From Ambrosia x helenae (Eukaryota; Streptophyta; Magnoliopsida; Asterales; Asteraceae), in the NCBI GenBank assembly GCA_030844895.1, contig CM061230.1, positions 660,705 through 724,704 of the forward strand: a stretch of 64,000 nt of DNA, in the 5' to 3' direction. Of this stretch, positions 33,119-43,887 are shown piece after piece. The notes under the pieces were generated by a model. That model was not told the origin of the DNA. It worked only from the letters and a program-made list of their open reading frames with translations, and did not search any database. The translations under genes were made by a program, and so were the position numbers. Numbering within the stretch: the first letter of the stretch is position 1; every line of letters starts with the position of its first letter.

Positions 33119-34163
33119 GTCCAAAAGCCATATATCCTATATGTTAAGAAATTAGTGGGCTACACCCATGCTCAGGGGGGAGCGATAAAAATAACGTTAA
33201 TAAAATTGCAAAAAAAAAAAAAAAAAAAAAACATAAAAATCCAAGAAAGTACATGTATATATACATTGTTTGTTGGGGGGATTTTACGCAATCAATCGGT
33301 TTTGATGAAAATTATGGGTATTCACGCAACCAGAGACCAAACTGTTGACCTAGTTGGGTCACTGGACCAACTAATCCGGATATAAAAACTTAACTTGAGT
33401 TTTGGGCGGCTTAAACTTGTTCTTTAAAGAAATCTAAAGAATATTTGTGTTAAATTCTTAAAACGATATAAATAGTTCATGGACATGATTAAAGTAAACG
33501 GCCAGTTCAATTTTACACGAATGATTCCAAGTTTCAAATCGTAGGTTTCCAATTGTAAACCACGAACCCAACCACAGAAAAATTAAAATGATTGAAATAA
33601 TTGATTAGTTTTCGCTTAAACGGTTCTCAAGTATATGTTTTAAAGGGTTATTAGATGGGACAAACAACCAAAATTATTTGACTAATAGATGGTGCAAGTT
33701 AGATGGTTGCTACTTGCACCAACTTATGTAGTTATGTTTGGCTTAAGATTCTATTACCAAACCACATAAACAAGAAATAAACAAATGGAACAAAAAATAC
33801 TTTCCTCCATCGATAACACCATAGATAGCATCCTTCATGAACCTTCCTAGCATCCACCAAGTGCTGATAATTATAACTTCAGGCAACCCTTTCCTTTCCT
33901 CCTTTTAGGCATAGCAGTAAAATCCATCGAAAAGATAATAGTATTTGGAAATATATTCACTCAATTAATATTAATATATTATGATCATGCTTTGTTTAGG
34001 CCATAGGGTGTAAATCTTAAAATTTAATTTCTTATTTATTAACTAAAATACTATATTAATTTGAAAATTACCCAATTACTTTGTGTTTGGTTGTCAATAA
34101 GACCAAATTGATTATGAATTGGAGATGATGTTATTGATATGATATCACCAAAGATGAAAGTAC
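33119..34163. other. Intergenic DNA
   Basis: Nothing recognised apart from an A-run at about 33,211-33,230. Confidence 0.5.
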
Positions 34164-34166
34164 TTA

Positions 34167-34577
34167 GAGGGTGTTTGGGATTGAGTTTGGAAATGCAAAA
34201 GTGCTTTTAGTCAAAAGTGCTTATTGGCTTATGACTTTTTTAAAAAGAGTTTTAAAAAAACTGTTTGGATTAGCTTTTCGGATGAGAAACGTCAAAAAGT
34301 CAATAAATTGTTGTTTTTAAGTGTTTTGCTTAACTTATTATGAATATTAACTATATGGGTGGTAAATTTGTAATTTTTTGTCCAAAAGTCAAAAGTCAAA
34401 AGCCAAAAGCCAAAGGGGGTGATTTCTAACTTTTCAGAAACAGTTTTTCCACCCTTAAAAGCCAAAAGCCAAAAATCAAAACAGAAAGTGCGTTTGAGTT
34501 ACACAAACAGCTTATTGGTTTCTTGGAAAAACCAATAAGTCAATAAGTTGTTTTGAAACTCAATCCCAAACACCCTC
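34167..34577. mobile_element. Tourist-like MITE
   Basis: Inverted ends read GAGGGTGTTTGGGATTGAGT and ACTCAATCCCAAACACCCTC, flanked by TTA on both sides (34,164-34,166; 34,578-34,580). AAAAGTCAAAAGCCAAAAG words and CTTATTGG/CCAATAAG blocks are inside. The termini match the MITE in methyltransferase intron 2, so they are one family of two sizes. Confidence 0.9.
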
Positions 34578-34580
34578 TTA

Positions 34581-35711
34581 ACTTAACCAATTAATTCAGT
34601 ATATATTTTTTTAACTTGACCAATTATAATTGAAAGTAAAACAAAACTAAATTTTATAGTGGCATCCAAGCCTTTTGGTCACTCCATCATCCAAGCCTTT
34701 TGGTCACTCCATCAATGATGTTTAATTCTTATCTTGTAATTATTGATGATGCGTTTTACACGCATTCACACAAACGTGTGGTGAATTAATTCTAAAGAAT
34801 GTTTATGATTTAAATGATAAATGTAAATATAGAACTTGAAATTGATCAATTTGTTTTGTTATCCCTTAGGTTTCATAGCTACGGCCAGTACTACAATAGG
34901 GATCCACTTGATCCAAAGTCAAACCCGATGAACAAAATTACAAAAGTATGTCATAGAACACGCATCTTTCGTTTAGTAAACAAGTTTAAATGGGGTAAAT
35001 ATTATTAAATATTAATAAAACTAATATTACATGAAGGCTCGATTACGAGCTTCACATTTCAGGCTTGAGATTGGGCTCGATTAATAAACGAGCTTTGTTT
35101 TAAACTCAAGCTCGGCTTGGGCTCGATAAGGCTCGGCTCATTTGCATCCACAAATTAACAAAACCCAAACTCAAATTACCATGTTTTTATTTTTATTTCG
35201 TTTACATTGTATGAAACTACGGCGAAATTTTTTTTGAACGTTACTCCTAATTTTTTTTTTCTAGATCCGCCACTGCTTTCGTTAACTAAGATCACTCAAC
35301 AAGTTCAAGTTATTTAACCGATTCCAAATAAAAAAACTTACATGAATCAACTTATACGATCAACGATGGTCTACAAGGTATGTACCAAACAAGATAATGT
35401 TTTCAAAGTGCTCTCATATGACACACCTGCATATCTTTCATTTCAACAAGTTCAAGTTACATAACTGATTCCAAATAAAAAACATGAGAAATCAATTTAA
35501 ATGATCAACAACAATTCACAATGTTGGATTAGTATGTCTGATACTCAATTATTTGACGTTACTACAAAGAACGGTACACACGTACGCTTCAATAATATAA
35601 ATTGTATAGTCAAAACATACGAATAACGGTACACCAATTGGAGAGACGTTGTTCTCGCATATCGCAATCCTAGTCACTCTAATTCGGGCCCTTCCATCCT
35701 GATCTCTACTC
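34581..35711. other. Intergenic DNA with repeat fragments
   Basis: GGCTCGAT/GAGCTTG-rich sequence at 35,030-35,145 looks like a piece of a dispersed element. At about 35,219-35,276 there is a truncated right end (TCTAGATCCGCCACTG) of the MITE family at 43,888. No gene. Confidence 0.5.
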
Positions 35712-35719
35712 TTCCTCTT

Positions 35720-35905
35720 CAGTGGCGAAGCTTGGTTTCGGAATCGGCGGGGCCGAACTCAATTTTTTTCGATCGGTAGTGGAAAATCGGCAGGGGCCGG
35801 ACTCAACCCGGACTCAATTACCTATGAAAATTGCAAATTTCCACTACTGCGCCAAAAAACAGGGGGGCCAGGGCCACCCCTGCCCCCAAGTATACTTCGC
35901 TCTTG
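35720..35905 (+). mobile_element. hAT-type MITE of the CAGTGGCGAAGCTTG family
   Basis: It runs from CAGTGGCGAAGCTTGG to ACTTCGCTCTTG. Exact 8-bp duplications, TTCCTCTT, are at 35,712-35,719 and 35,906-35,913. Closest in-window relative is 11,216-11,408. Confidence 0.88.
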
Positions 35906-36207
35906 TTCCTCTTCACATTTTTTTTCTACCGGTATGCAAGTGTTCTGTCCTCTCTTATACGCAAGCCTGACCCAGGGGGTGGGCGACGGTCGGGGCCTGT
36001 TCTTCGAATGGGCCTGGAAATTTTTTAAAAATTTATTTTGTTTCTCATACATAAAAATATTGTTAGTTGAGTTAGAAAACTAGGGTAATTTAAAGTTGAG
36101 GTCTCAAATTCATGGTTTGGTTCTAACACTAAGATCTATTTTTTTAAATAATTTCTCTTTACCAAAATTTGGACCCAATTTTTAATGTTATCTAAGGCCC
36201 AAAATTT

Positions 36208-36342
36208 GGACCCATGACCTCATGGCTCATGGTCTAGTGGTATGGTGTCCCCCTTACAAATGTAAGGTTGTGGGTCCAAATCCTTGCAAATGCAAGGTGA
36301 GATGAAATTAAGGTGTAATAAAAATTTGTCGTTAAAAAAAAT
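36208..36342 (+). mobile_element. Short tRNA-derived SINE
   Basis: The A box is in TGGTCTAGTGGTATGG and the B box in GGTTGTGGGTCCAAATCC. The tail is TTTGTCGTTAAAAAAA. TCTAAGGCCCAAAATTT flanks both sides (36,191-36,207 and 36,343-36,359), an exact 17-bp duplication. At 135 bp it looks full-length for a short SINE family. Confidence 0.9.
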
Positions 36343-36443
36343 TCTAAGGCCCAAAATTTTTTGAGGGTTGACAGGGAGGGTTTTTGTTATAAGGTTGGTG
36401 CGGTAATGAATTTAACAAAATGTGGTAGAGATGTAGAGCATAA

Positions 36444-36766
36444 GACCATTAGGTGTGGAGAGGAGAGGCATTTTGATGATGGGTCGCCATGTAGGAGTGG
36501 GAGGAGAGGCATCTTGATGATGGGCCTCCAAGGGGGTGGTGTGCACCATGATGACGGGCCTCCTCATTGGTCAGAATTATTAAAAATAATAAAAAAATAT
36601 ATTAAAAAACAATTAAATCCCAACTCTCTCTCAAAAATTGGACCGGCAACAACGGCATCTCATTGCCCCCTATGCCGCCCCTGACCCTATGCCGCCCCAA
36701 GGGGGTGGTGTAGCGAGGCCCAACATCTCATCGCCTCCCCTATGCCATGCCCCATACCTTATGGTC
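36444..36766. mobile_element. PIF/Harbinger-type MITE
   Basis: Ends are GACCATTAGGTGTGG and CCATACCTTATGGTC, with TAA on both sides (36,441-36,443; 36,767-36,769). GC-rich ATGGGCCTCC words lie inside. The GACCA start and TAA target are shared with the larger element at 59,590-61,042. Confidence 0.75.
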
Positions 36767-36854
36767 TAACTTTATCGTAAGTATAAGGGAGTAAATTGTC
36801 ATCCTTCAAATTTGTTATTAATTTTTTTCTATCGACCACAAAACAGTGACTAGG

Positions 36855-37559
36855 TGTTACAAAACATGGAATGACTCATGAACACGAAGAAATACTTTTA
36901 TTGATCAAAGAGATTACCCAGACAAACAAGAACCAGTCTCAACTCTCAAAGATCTAAACAAAGAACACAAGATCTAACAAAAGAACTTTTACAAATCAAC
37001 TCTATCAATCTATTGATCTAACAGACGATCAAACTCTCTATGACAATCAGATACAAGATGTATCTGAGAAGCAAAGAATAAGAAACCCTAATCTGAACAA
37101 GATCTAGATGAGAGAGACTAAGCAAAAGACTGATTAAAAAAGTAAACGTACAATGACTGAAGCCTTATATAGAGAAGCCTAGAAGCTTCTCATCAGGAAG
37201 CACAACACAAATGAATATGAGCCCTTGGATAAAGATCCATGACACGGATCATGATCTGAACGGCTCACAATGTATACGAAGAAACACACTTATATGAATA
37301 ATAATCTCAATGGGCCATATATGAGTAATGGGCCATTGAGTCTTCTTTTCTTCTGCAAAGTCAAGCCCACTAACAGTCTTCAAGTCAGGCCCACGAACAT
37401 ACTTCAGTCCACTAACAAGCTTCAGCCCGATCACAAATCCACAGCTTATATCCAGCTCCAATCATAAACCATGTGACAAAAAATAAAAATGTCTTAATAT
37501 CACAAAACTATAACAAGAATAAAACTGAACAGATACCATACCTGTATATAATTTTAACA
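36855..37559 (-). repeat. 3' LTR of the copia element
   Basis: In element orientation it begins TGTTAAAATT and ends TTTTGTAACA (TG...CA). It is the same as the other LTR over its full 705 bp as far as I can see by eye. Confidence 0.95.
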
Positions 37560-37570
37560 CCCCCTCTCAG
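37560..37570 (-). promoter_or_regulatory. Polypurine tract of the copia element
   Basis: On the minus strand ACTGAGAGGGGG directly precedes the 3' LTR, the expected position for plus-strand DNA priming. Confidence 0.85.
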
Positions 37571-38649
37571 TTTGATTCTTGAAATGGGTCAAACAAGAAC
37601 AACTTCCTGCACAACTCCTCATGCATAGCTGGAAATAACCCCTTGGTCATAACATCTGCTATTTGTTCTTTAGAAACAATACTAACTGTTTTAATAACAC
37701 CTTTTGTTATCTGATCCCTCAGAAAATATAAGTCCAACTCAAAGTGTTTTGTTTTCTCATGAAAAACTGGGTTTGCTGCAATTGATAAAGCAGCAGTATT
37801 ATCACAGTACAAAGGTACTGGAACACTCAGTTCTAACCCAAGTTCTCCCAACATGTTAATAAGCCACATAAGCTCACAAGTTGTAGCACACATGGCTCTG
37901 AATTCAGCCTCAGCTGAGGACCTAGAAACAGTTGGTTGTTTTTTGCTTTTCCAAGAAATTAATGAATTTCCAAGGAATATGCAAAACCCAGTAACTGATT
38001 TCCTGGTCTCAAGGCATTTTGCCCAATCAGAGTCAGAGAAAGCTACCAACTCTAACTTATCATTTTTAGAAATTAAAACACCTTTTCCTGGAGACTTTTT
38101 TAAGTATCTCAACAATCGTATAGCAATTTTAAGATGACCTTTCAATGGTTTATGCATGTATTGACTCAGGAAATGAACTGCATACGAAATATCAGGCCTA
38201 GTATGTGCTAAATAAATCAATTTTCCTATTAACCTTTGATAACCAGTAACATTACTAACATCACTAGCATTTTGTCTACACAACGCAGTTAAAGCATGGT
38301 TTTGATCAATAGGTGTGTTGACTGGTTTTGACCCAGTCAACCCGAACTCAGCAAGTAGTTCCAAGCAATACTTTCGTTGAGACAAACATATCCCTTGGTT
38401 TGTCTTAATCACTTCAATCCCTAAAAAATAACTTAAGTCCCCCAAGTCTTTAATCAAAAATTTTGACTTTAAACTTTCTTTTACTTTAGTTATTTCATCT
38501 AAACTGTTCCCAGTAACCACTATATCATCTACATAGACTAGAAGATAAACAATTATGGAATTAGAATTTTTATAAAACAATGAATAGTCACATTTACTTT
38601 GACTAAAACCTAGTTCCAATAAAACATTCACTAATTTCTCATTCCACAT
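37567..38649 (-). CDS. Copia reverse transcriptase (C-terminal part) and RNase H
   Basis: This 360-residue frame carries the reverse transcriptase catalytic motif YVDDIVVTG at residues 38-46. It continues with FLGIEV, the KYCLELL block and HTRPDISYAV, typical of copia. The C-terminal part is RNase H: the SDSDWA motif, SWKSKKQPTVSRSSAEAE, YCDNTAA and HFELDLYFLRDQ. It normally forms one polyprotein with the upstream frame. A one-base shift near 38,660 separates them. Confidence 0.92.
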   Translation of the reverse strand: MWNEKLVNVLLELGFSQSKCDYSLFYKNSNSIIVYLLVYVDDIVVTGNSLDEITKVKESLKSKFLIKDLGDLSYFLGIEVIKTNQGICLSQRKYCLELLAEFGLTGSKPVNTPIDQNHALTALCRQNASDVSNVTGYQRLIGKLIYLAHTRPDISYAVHFLSQYMHKPLKGHLKIAIRLLRYLKKSPGKGVLISKNDKLELVAFSDSDWAKCLETRKSVTGFCIFLGNSLISWKSKKQPTVSRSSAEAEFRAMCATTCELMWLINMLGELGLELSVPVPLYCDNTAALSIAANPVFHEKTKHFELDLYFLRDQITKGVIKTVSIVSKEQIADVMTKGLFPAMHEELCRKLFLFDPFQESN

Positions 38650-38663
38650 TCTAGGGGCTTGTT

Positions 38664-39281
38664 TTAGCCCATATAGTGATTTTTTAACTTACAAACTCTG
38701 TTCTCAGTTTTAGAAAAATAACCATCTGGAAGGGACATGTAAACATCTTCATTTAAGCTACCATAGAGAAATGCATTGTTCACATCTAACTGGTACAAGT
38801 TCCAATTATTATGAACAGCAATAGAAATAATACACCTAACTGTTACTAATTTAACCACAGGTGAGAAGGTTTCTTCGAAATCAATTCCCTGTTTTTGGCT
38901 AAAACCTTTAGCAACAAGTCTAGCCTTGTATCTCTCTATCTCTCCAGTGGATTTATACTTTATTTTGTATATCCACTTACATCCTATCACACTTCTTCCC
39001 TTAGGAAGCTCAACTAGATCCCATGTATCATTCCTATGAAGTGCTTCAATTTCATCATTCATGGCTGCTACCCAGTTTGGGTCACTAGCAGCTTCATTGA
39101 ATGAAGTTGGCTCATACCCTTTATTTAAGGTGGCCATAAAACACTCCACATTGGAAGATAAATGAGCATAGTTGACAACCCTATTAATGCCATACTTAAT
39201 CTTATTGTCTAGAACATAATCATTCAGGTTCCTAGGTAAAACAGACTCCCTAGCTGACTTTCTAGAGGTAGTTTGACCCAC
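38664..39281 (-). CDS. Copia reverse transcriptase (N-terminal part)
   Basis: The frame holds WVAAMNDEIEAL, GCKWIYKIKYK, RYKARLVAKGFSQ and GIDFEETFSPV. It also has the first catalytic Asp in YQLDVNNAFLYG. These are the standard fingers and palm blocks of copia reverse transcriptase. The frame is open further upstream to about 39,570 through a Ser/Gln/Asp-rich linker; the nominal start here is only the first possible start codon. It ends in foreign residues at a one-base shift in an A-run near 38,660. Confidence 0.9.
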   Translation of the reverse strand: MGQTTSRKSARESVLPRNLNDYVLDNKIKYGINRVVNYAHLSSNVECFMATLNKGYEPTSFNEAASDPNWVAAMNDEIEALHRNDTWDLVELPKGRSVIGCKWIYKIKYKSTGEIERYKARLVAKGFSQKQGIDFEETFSPVVKLVTVRCIISIAVHNNWNLYQLDVNNAFLYGSLNEDVYMSLPDGYFSKTENRVCKLKNHYMG

Positions 39282-39373
39282 ATTTTGATCACTTTTATTT
39301 CCCTCAGTTTCAGTATGTATGTTTTCATTATCAGATAAATCACACTCAACCCTATCAGACCTATAAGTATCAG

Positions 39374-39433
39374 GACTGGGCTGCTGTATACCAGCCTTGC
39401 CTTGACTGGGCTGCTGTGTACCAGCCTTGCCTT
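39374..39433 (-). repeat. 30-bp tandem duplication in the copia linker
   Basis: GACTGGGCTGCTGTRTACCA plus ten more bases occurs twice in a row. It encodes two KAGxQQPSx units in the non-conserved linker between integrase and reverse transcriptase. It keeps the frame. Confidence 0.8.
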
Positions 39434-39562
39434 CAAGTCCTGAATCCTTAGATGCTGATTGCTGAGACCTGTGTGTCTCTGAATCAACATTACTACCCTT
39501 TCCTTCATCATTGGGAAGTTGAGACTCAAGTTGTTCATATTTATCAAAAAAATTTAAATGTG

Positions 39563-41995
39563 TTATATCATTTTGGGAAAATCATTTATGGTATCATAAA
39601 TTCTGTTTTCTTTAAATGGAAATACATTTTCAAAAAATTTTATATCCCTAGAATAAAAATCCCTTTTTGTTTCTAAACCAAACACTTTATAGCCCTTTTT
39701 TTCAGTAGAGTAGCCAATGAGTACACATTTTTCTGCTCTACTAGCCAGTTTATCAGTTTCATCAAGATTAACACAAAAACACAAACAACCAAAAAGTCTC
39801 AACTGATCAAGAAAGGGTTCAAATGTATAAACTACCTCATATGGAGTCTTTCCACCTAGAACTGAAGAGGGTGTCCTATTAATAAGATAAGCAGCAGTTA
39901 ATATACAGTCTGACCAAAATCTTATAGGTACATTACTTTGAAACAAAAGTGCCCTAGCAACATTCAACAAGTGCCTATGTTTCCTCTCAACCACCCCATT
40001 CTGTTGAGGTGTGTAAACACATGATGTTTGATGAATAATCCCTTTTGATTTAAGAAAACTCAACATTTGATTATTTACAAATTCACTCCCATTGTCACTT
40101 CTTATTATTTTAACTTTAGTTTTAAATTGAGTTTCAATAATAGCAACAAAATCTTGAACATTTTGTAAAACCTCCTGTTTAGTTTTCATCATGCAGACCC
40201 ATACTGCCCTAGAGAAGTCATCAACTATTGTAAGGAAATACTTGAATCCTTCTCTACTGGTGACTCTGTATGGTCCCCAAACATCTAGGTGTATTAAGTC
40301 TCCTATCATTTTAGACTTATGTTCACTTAAAGGGAAAGGGTCCCTATGCTGTTTAGCCTTTTGACAGACTTCACAAGGTGTATTTGAATTAATATTTCCT
40401 AAGTTCAATTTTTGTTTAAACATTTTTAAAGCATTTTCAGATGGATGCCCTAACCTATCATGCCACAAATTGAACAAAACAGAACTGTTATAACACACCT
40501 TTCCAGACATCACAGAACTTCCACAGTAGTACAAGCCATCCACTTGACTACCAGTCACCAGGTTTTTCTTGGTGATTAAGTCCTGAATATAACAATGGTT
40601 TTCATCAAAACCAACAAACAACTTGTTATCCCTAGCTAACTTGTGAACAGAAATCAGATTAACATTATATTCTGGGACAACAAACACATCCTTTAAAACA
40701 ACCTTTTCAGCTAGTTTAACATTTCCAATTTTGGTTACCAAAGCATCAGTTCCATTTGGATGTTTGACTCTAATGTTTAGATCAGAAACATTAAAACAAT
40801 CAGTTAGGTTTTCATCATCTTTTACCATATGTTGGTTAGCCCCAGAATCAGTTATCCATCCCAAAAAACCCCTTTTTATGTAATCACTTACAAAACAAAA
40901 CACAGGTTTAGCTATCACATTAGCACAAAAGGGACTAAACAAGTTACCTACAACATTGCAGCTTGACTGACTCTCATTTTTTTCACCTATTAAACTCAAG
41001 ATCCTGCTTATTTGTTCAGGGGTGAAAGAATTAATGACACTATCAGTATTATCAGAGACACTATTATTAGCAACAACTTTCTTTCCCTGACCCCCTCTTG
41101 GTCTAAACCAGGAGGGGTATCCAATAACTTCAAAACATTTATCAGAAGTGTGACCAATTTTATTGCACTGAGTGCATTTCAAATTCTGATTTGATACCTT
41201 ATTATTTTTCTTAAACTCAGGAGGTGAAGTAGTTTTTGAAAATAAAGCAAGAAATTGACCTTTCTTGCTTATACTGCTGGCATTTCTATGAGATTCCTCT
41301 CTAGAAATGACAGAAAAAGCCTCCTTCACAGTTGGTAAAGTATCTTTGATTAACAAATTTGTTCTTACACTTTGATAAACATTATCCAACCCCATTAAAA
41401 ATTGCATTAATTTGATCAGATTACTAAAATCATTGAACTCTTTTGCAGCATTACAGGTGCAAGAAGGTAATTGCAAAATTTGGTCCATTTGTTTCCACAT
41501 TATATTTAGTCTATGATAATATTCAGCAACACTAGTGCCATTTTGAGAGAAAGAGTTAATTTTTTGATAAAGATCAAATACAACCGAACCATCTATCTTA
41601 TCATAAGTTTCTTTTAATTCACTCCATACATCACAGGCAAGTTTAGAGAAAACATGCCCCATGTACAGTTCCTCACTTATGGAGTTTAATATCCATGTTA
41701 ACACTATAGAGTTACATCTGTCCCACTGTCTACCTAATACTTCATCCTCAGTGGACCTAACACAAGATTTGTCAATGAATCCCCACTTATTTTTAACCTG
41801 AAGAGCTAATTGCAAAGCATTAGCCCATACAGTGTAGTTTTCGGTACCTTTAAGTTTTATTGTAATGATGTTTAGGTTGGCAGAATCACTCGGATGTAAG
41901 TAAAGAGGATCACTGGCATCCAATTTACTTATAAGAGTGACCTGAGGTCCACCATCAAGTTGTGGACCAATGATAGGGCCTTGTTCATTAACCAT
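39563..41995 (-). CDS. Copia gag-protease-integrase polyprotein part
   Basis: The frame is 810 residues. Residues 1-260 are the capsid-like gag region. A CX2CX4HX4C zinc knuckle (CTQCNKIGHTSDKC) is at about 273-286. The aspartic protease motif WITDSGANQHM is at about 380-390. The pre-integrase HDRLGHPS and CEVCQKAKQH form the HHCC zinc finger at about 508-545. The integrase core has Asp in LIHLDVWGPY, Asp in IRSDNGSEF (about 630) and Glu in GVVERKHRHLL (about 668), the complete DDE triad. The frame stops right after the integrase at a one-base shift near 39,570. The start codon follows a 600-base leader. Confidence 0.95.
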   Translation of the reverse strand: MVNEQGPIIGPQLDGGPQVTLISKLDASDPLYLHPSDSANLNIITIKLKGTENYTVWANALQLALQVKNKWGFIDKSCVRSTEDEVLGRQWDRCNSIVLTWILNSISEELYMGHVFSKLACDVWSELKETYDKIDGSVVFDLYQKINSFSQNGTSVAEYYHRLNIMWKQMDQILQLPSCTCNAAKEFNDFSNLIKLMQFLMGLDNVYQSVRTNLLIKDTLPTVKEAFSVISREESHRNASSISKKGQFLALFSKTTSPPEFKKNNKVSNQNLKCTQCNKIGHTSDKCFEVIGYPSWFRPRGGQGKKVVANNSVSDNTDSVINSFTPEQISRILSLIGEKNESQSSCNVVGNLFSPFCANVIAKPVFCFVSDYIKRGFLGWITDSGANQHMVKDDENLTDCFNVSDLNIRVKHPNGTDALVTKIGNVKLAEKVVLKDVFVVPEYNVNLISVHKLARDNKLFVGFDENHCYIQDLITKKNLVTGSQVDGLYYCGSSVMSGKVCYNSSVLFNLWHDRLGHPSENALKMFKQKLNLGNINSNTPCEVCQKAKQHRDPFPLSEHKSKMIGDLIHLDVWGPYRVTSREGFKYFLTIVDDFSRAVWVCMMKTKQEVLQNVQDFVAIIETQFKTKVKIIRSDNGSEFVNNQMLSFLKSKGIIHQTSCVYTPQQNGVVERKHRHLLNVARALLFQSNVPIRFWSDCILTAAYLINRTPSSVLGGKTPYEVVYTFEPFLDQLRLFGCLCFCVNLDETDKLASRAEKCVLIGYSTEKKGYKVFGLETKRDFYSRDIKFFENVFPFKENRIYDTINDFPKMI

Positions 41996-42577
41996 TTAGA
42001 CCACAAACTTTTTATCACAAACAATCAGACAAACAACAAGATACACAACAAAAACACACGCAGGACGAAACCGTGTCAGTGATCCAGATTCCTGGTTCGT
42101 CACTCTAAAGGTGCCAGGACAGGTCTTAACACGGGAGTCCTTTCGCTAACCCAGTTACAGTAACACTACTCAGAAAAAATCAAGAGCCAAAAAAAAAAAA
42201 AACAAATCACAAAATCCACGAAAGTAAAAGAAGCACAGAACAAATAACAAGTATTAACACGTTGTTGAGCCAATGCCGGTCCACCTAACCCGGCCAATGC
42301 TCCTAAAAAGGAAAAAATCAACAAGAGAAGGAACGATCTAACCGATTTAGCAAGCTTCCAAGAATCACTGATTGTAACCTTCACTTAGGGTTACAGATCA
42401 GTGAAAGAAAAAATGCCCAAAATCCAGGAATATATTGAGTTTCCTCCTTTAGATCGAAACCCTAGGAAGGGTTATCTTTGACAACCAACAAAAATCTTCA
42501 AGATCTCAAGCCTTCCAAGATCTGACACAAGTGCAGCGGAAGATAGCTTAACCAATGCTATAACCAGACCTAAGAGC

Positions 42578-42595
42578 AACCTGGCTCTGATACCA
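42578..42595 (-). promoter_or_regulatory. Primer-binding site, initiator-Met tRNA type
   Basis: On the minus strand TGGTATCAGAGCCAGG begins directly after the 5' LTR. It is the classic complement of the 3' end of plant initiator methionine tRNA used by copia elements. Confidence 0.95.
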
Positions 42596-43300
42596 TGTTA
42601 CAAAACATGGAATGACTCATGAACACGAAGAAATACTTTTATTGATCAAAGAGATTACCCAGACAAACAAGAACCAGTCTCAACTCTCAAAGATCTAAAC
42701 AAAGAACACAAGATCTAACAAAAGAACTTTTACAAATCAACTCTATCAATCTATTGATCTAACAGACGATCAAACTCTCTATGACAATCAGATACAAGAT
42801 GTATCTGAGAAGCAAAGAATAAGAAACCCTAATCTGAACAAGATCTAGATGAGAGAGACTAAGCAAAAGACTGATTAAAAAAGTAAACGTACAATGACTG
42901 AAGCCTTATATAGAGAAGCCTAGAAGCTTCTCATCAGGAAGCACAACACAAATGAATATGAGCCCTTGGATAAAGATCCATGACACGGATCATGATCTGA
43001 ACGGCTCACAATGTATACGAAGAAACACACTTATATGAATAATAATCTCAATGGGCCATATATGAGTAATGGGCCATTGAGTCTTCTTTTCTTCTGCAAA
43101 GTCAAGCCCACTAACAGTCTTCAAGTCAGGCCCACGAACATACTTCAGTCCACTAACAAGCTTCAGCCCGATCACAAATCCACAGCTTATATCCAGCTCC
43201 AATCATAAACCATGTGACAAAAAATAAAAATGTCTTAATATCACAAAACTATAACAAGAATAAAACTGAACAGATACCATACCTGTATATAATTTTAACA
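42596..43300 (-). repeat. 5' LTR of the copia element
   Basis: It contains the presumed promoter: CTATATAAGG on the minus strand (about 42,904-42,914) is a good TATA box. It is followed downstream by the start of the genomic RNA and the primer-binding site. Confidence 0.95.
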
Positions 43301-43305
43301 CTAGG

Positions 43306-43879
43306 AAAGGAATAAAAACATACTAACACGTACCCTATTAAGAAATTGACACGCAATAGAAATTCAAATTCAAATGTAATAATTAAAAAAAGAAAATGCT
43401 AAAAAATTGAAAACTGCTTATTAAAGGAAAAAAATGAAACATTTGAAAACTGCTTATTAAAGGAAAAAAATGTTATTTTTTCCATCTTATGAATATAGAA
43501 AGCTATCATTTTTGATTACTAAGACATACAAGATAATCTATTTTTTCTGAATAACCTGTCAATTTATATTAACGTATAAAGTTTTTCTTTTATTTTAAAA
43601 ATTTCTCGCTGAAAACCATAAGAGGATGCAAGTTGAAACCATGTACTTTGTTTATTAAATTTACTAGTGGTATTGAACCGCCGCGTTGTGGCGGGAACCA
43701 TTTGTTAGGCTCGGAATTAAAGAAGAGTCGTGGCTACAAAAATTAGTTTGTCATGCCAAAACAACACTCATCTTTACTTCTAAATCGCCAATCGGCATGC
43801 GAATTGTGTTTTCCGGACCGGATATTATAATTCTGTCATGAAAATAGTATTTCTTGACATGAGATTTTAATAGATTCGT
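43306..43879. other. AT-rich intergenic DNA with a Helitron-like end
   Basis: A 34-base block (CTGCTTATTAAAGGAAAAAA core) is tandemly repeated at about 43,415-43,470. The Helitron-like end is annotated separately. No gene. Confidence 0.55.
43664..43702 (-). mobile_element. Helitron-like 3' terminus, minus strand
   Basis: On the minus strand a hairpin with CCGCC and GGCGG arms around ACAACGC is followed by TTCAATACCACTAGT, a CTAG end. The same hairpin type occurs at 8168-8197. The other end was not located. Confidence 0.5.
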
Positions 43880-43887
43880 ATTACAAC

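Larger units (their letters stand above)
36855..43300 (-). mobile_element. Ty1/copia LTR retrotransposon, complete length
   Basis: The 6446-bp element has two 705-bp LTRs (36,855-37,559 and 42,596-43,300), flanked by CTAGG at 36,850-36,854 and 43,301-43,305. It reads on the minus strand: 5' LTR, primer-binding site, leader, gag, protease, integrase, reverse transcriptase, RNase H, polypurine tract, 3' LTR. The order integrase before reverse transcriptase defines copia. By eye the LTRs do not differ at any base, so the insertion is very young. The coding region is broken by two single-base shifts (about 39,570 and 38,660), so as written it is not autonomous. It sits about 90 bp to the right of a PIF/Harbinger MITE. 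Confidence 0.97.

Noticed and set aside
37249..37467. Small frames of 65-70 codons repeated at 42,990-43,208
   Set aside because: They lie in both LTRs and are identical only because the LTRs are identical.
37853..38137. Forward 94-codon frame inside the copia element
   Set aside because: It is antisense to the conserved RNase H/reverse transcriptase coding region.
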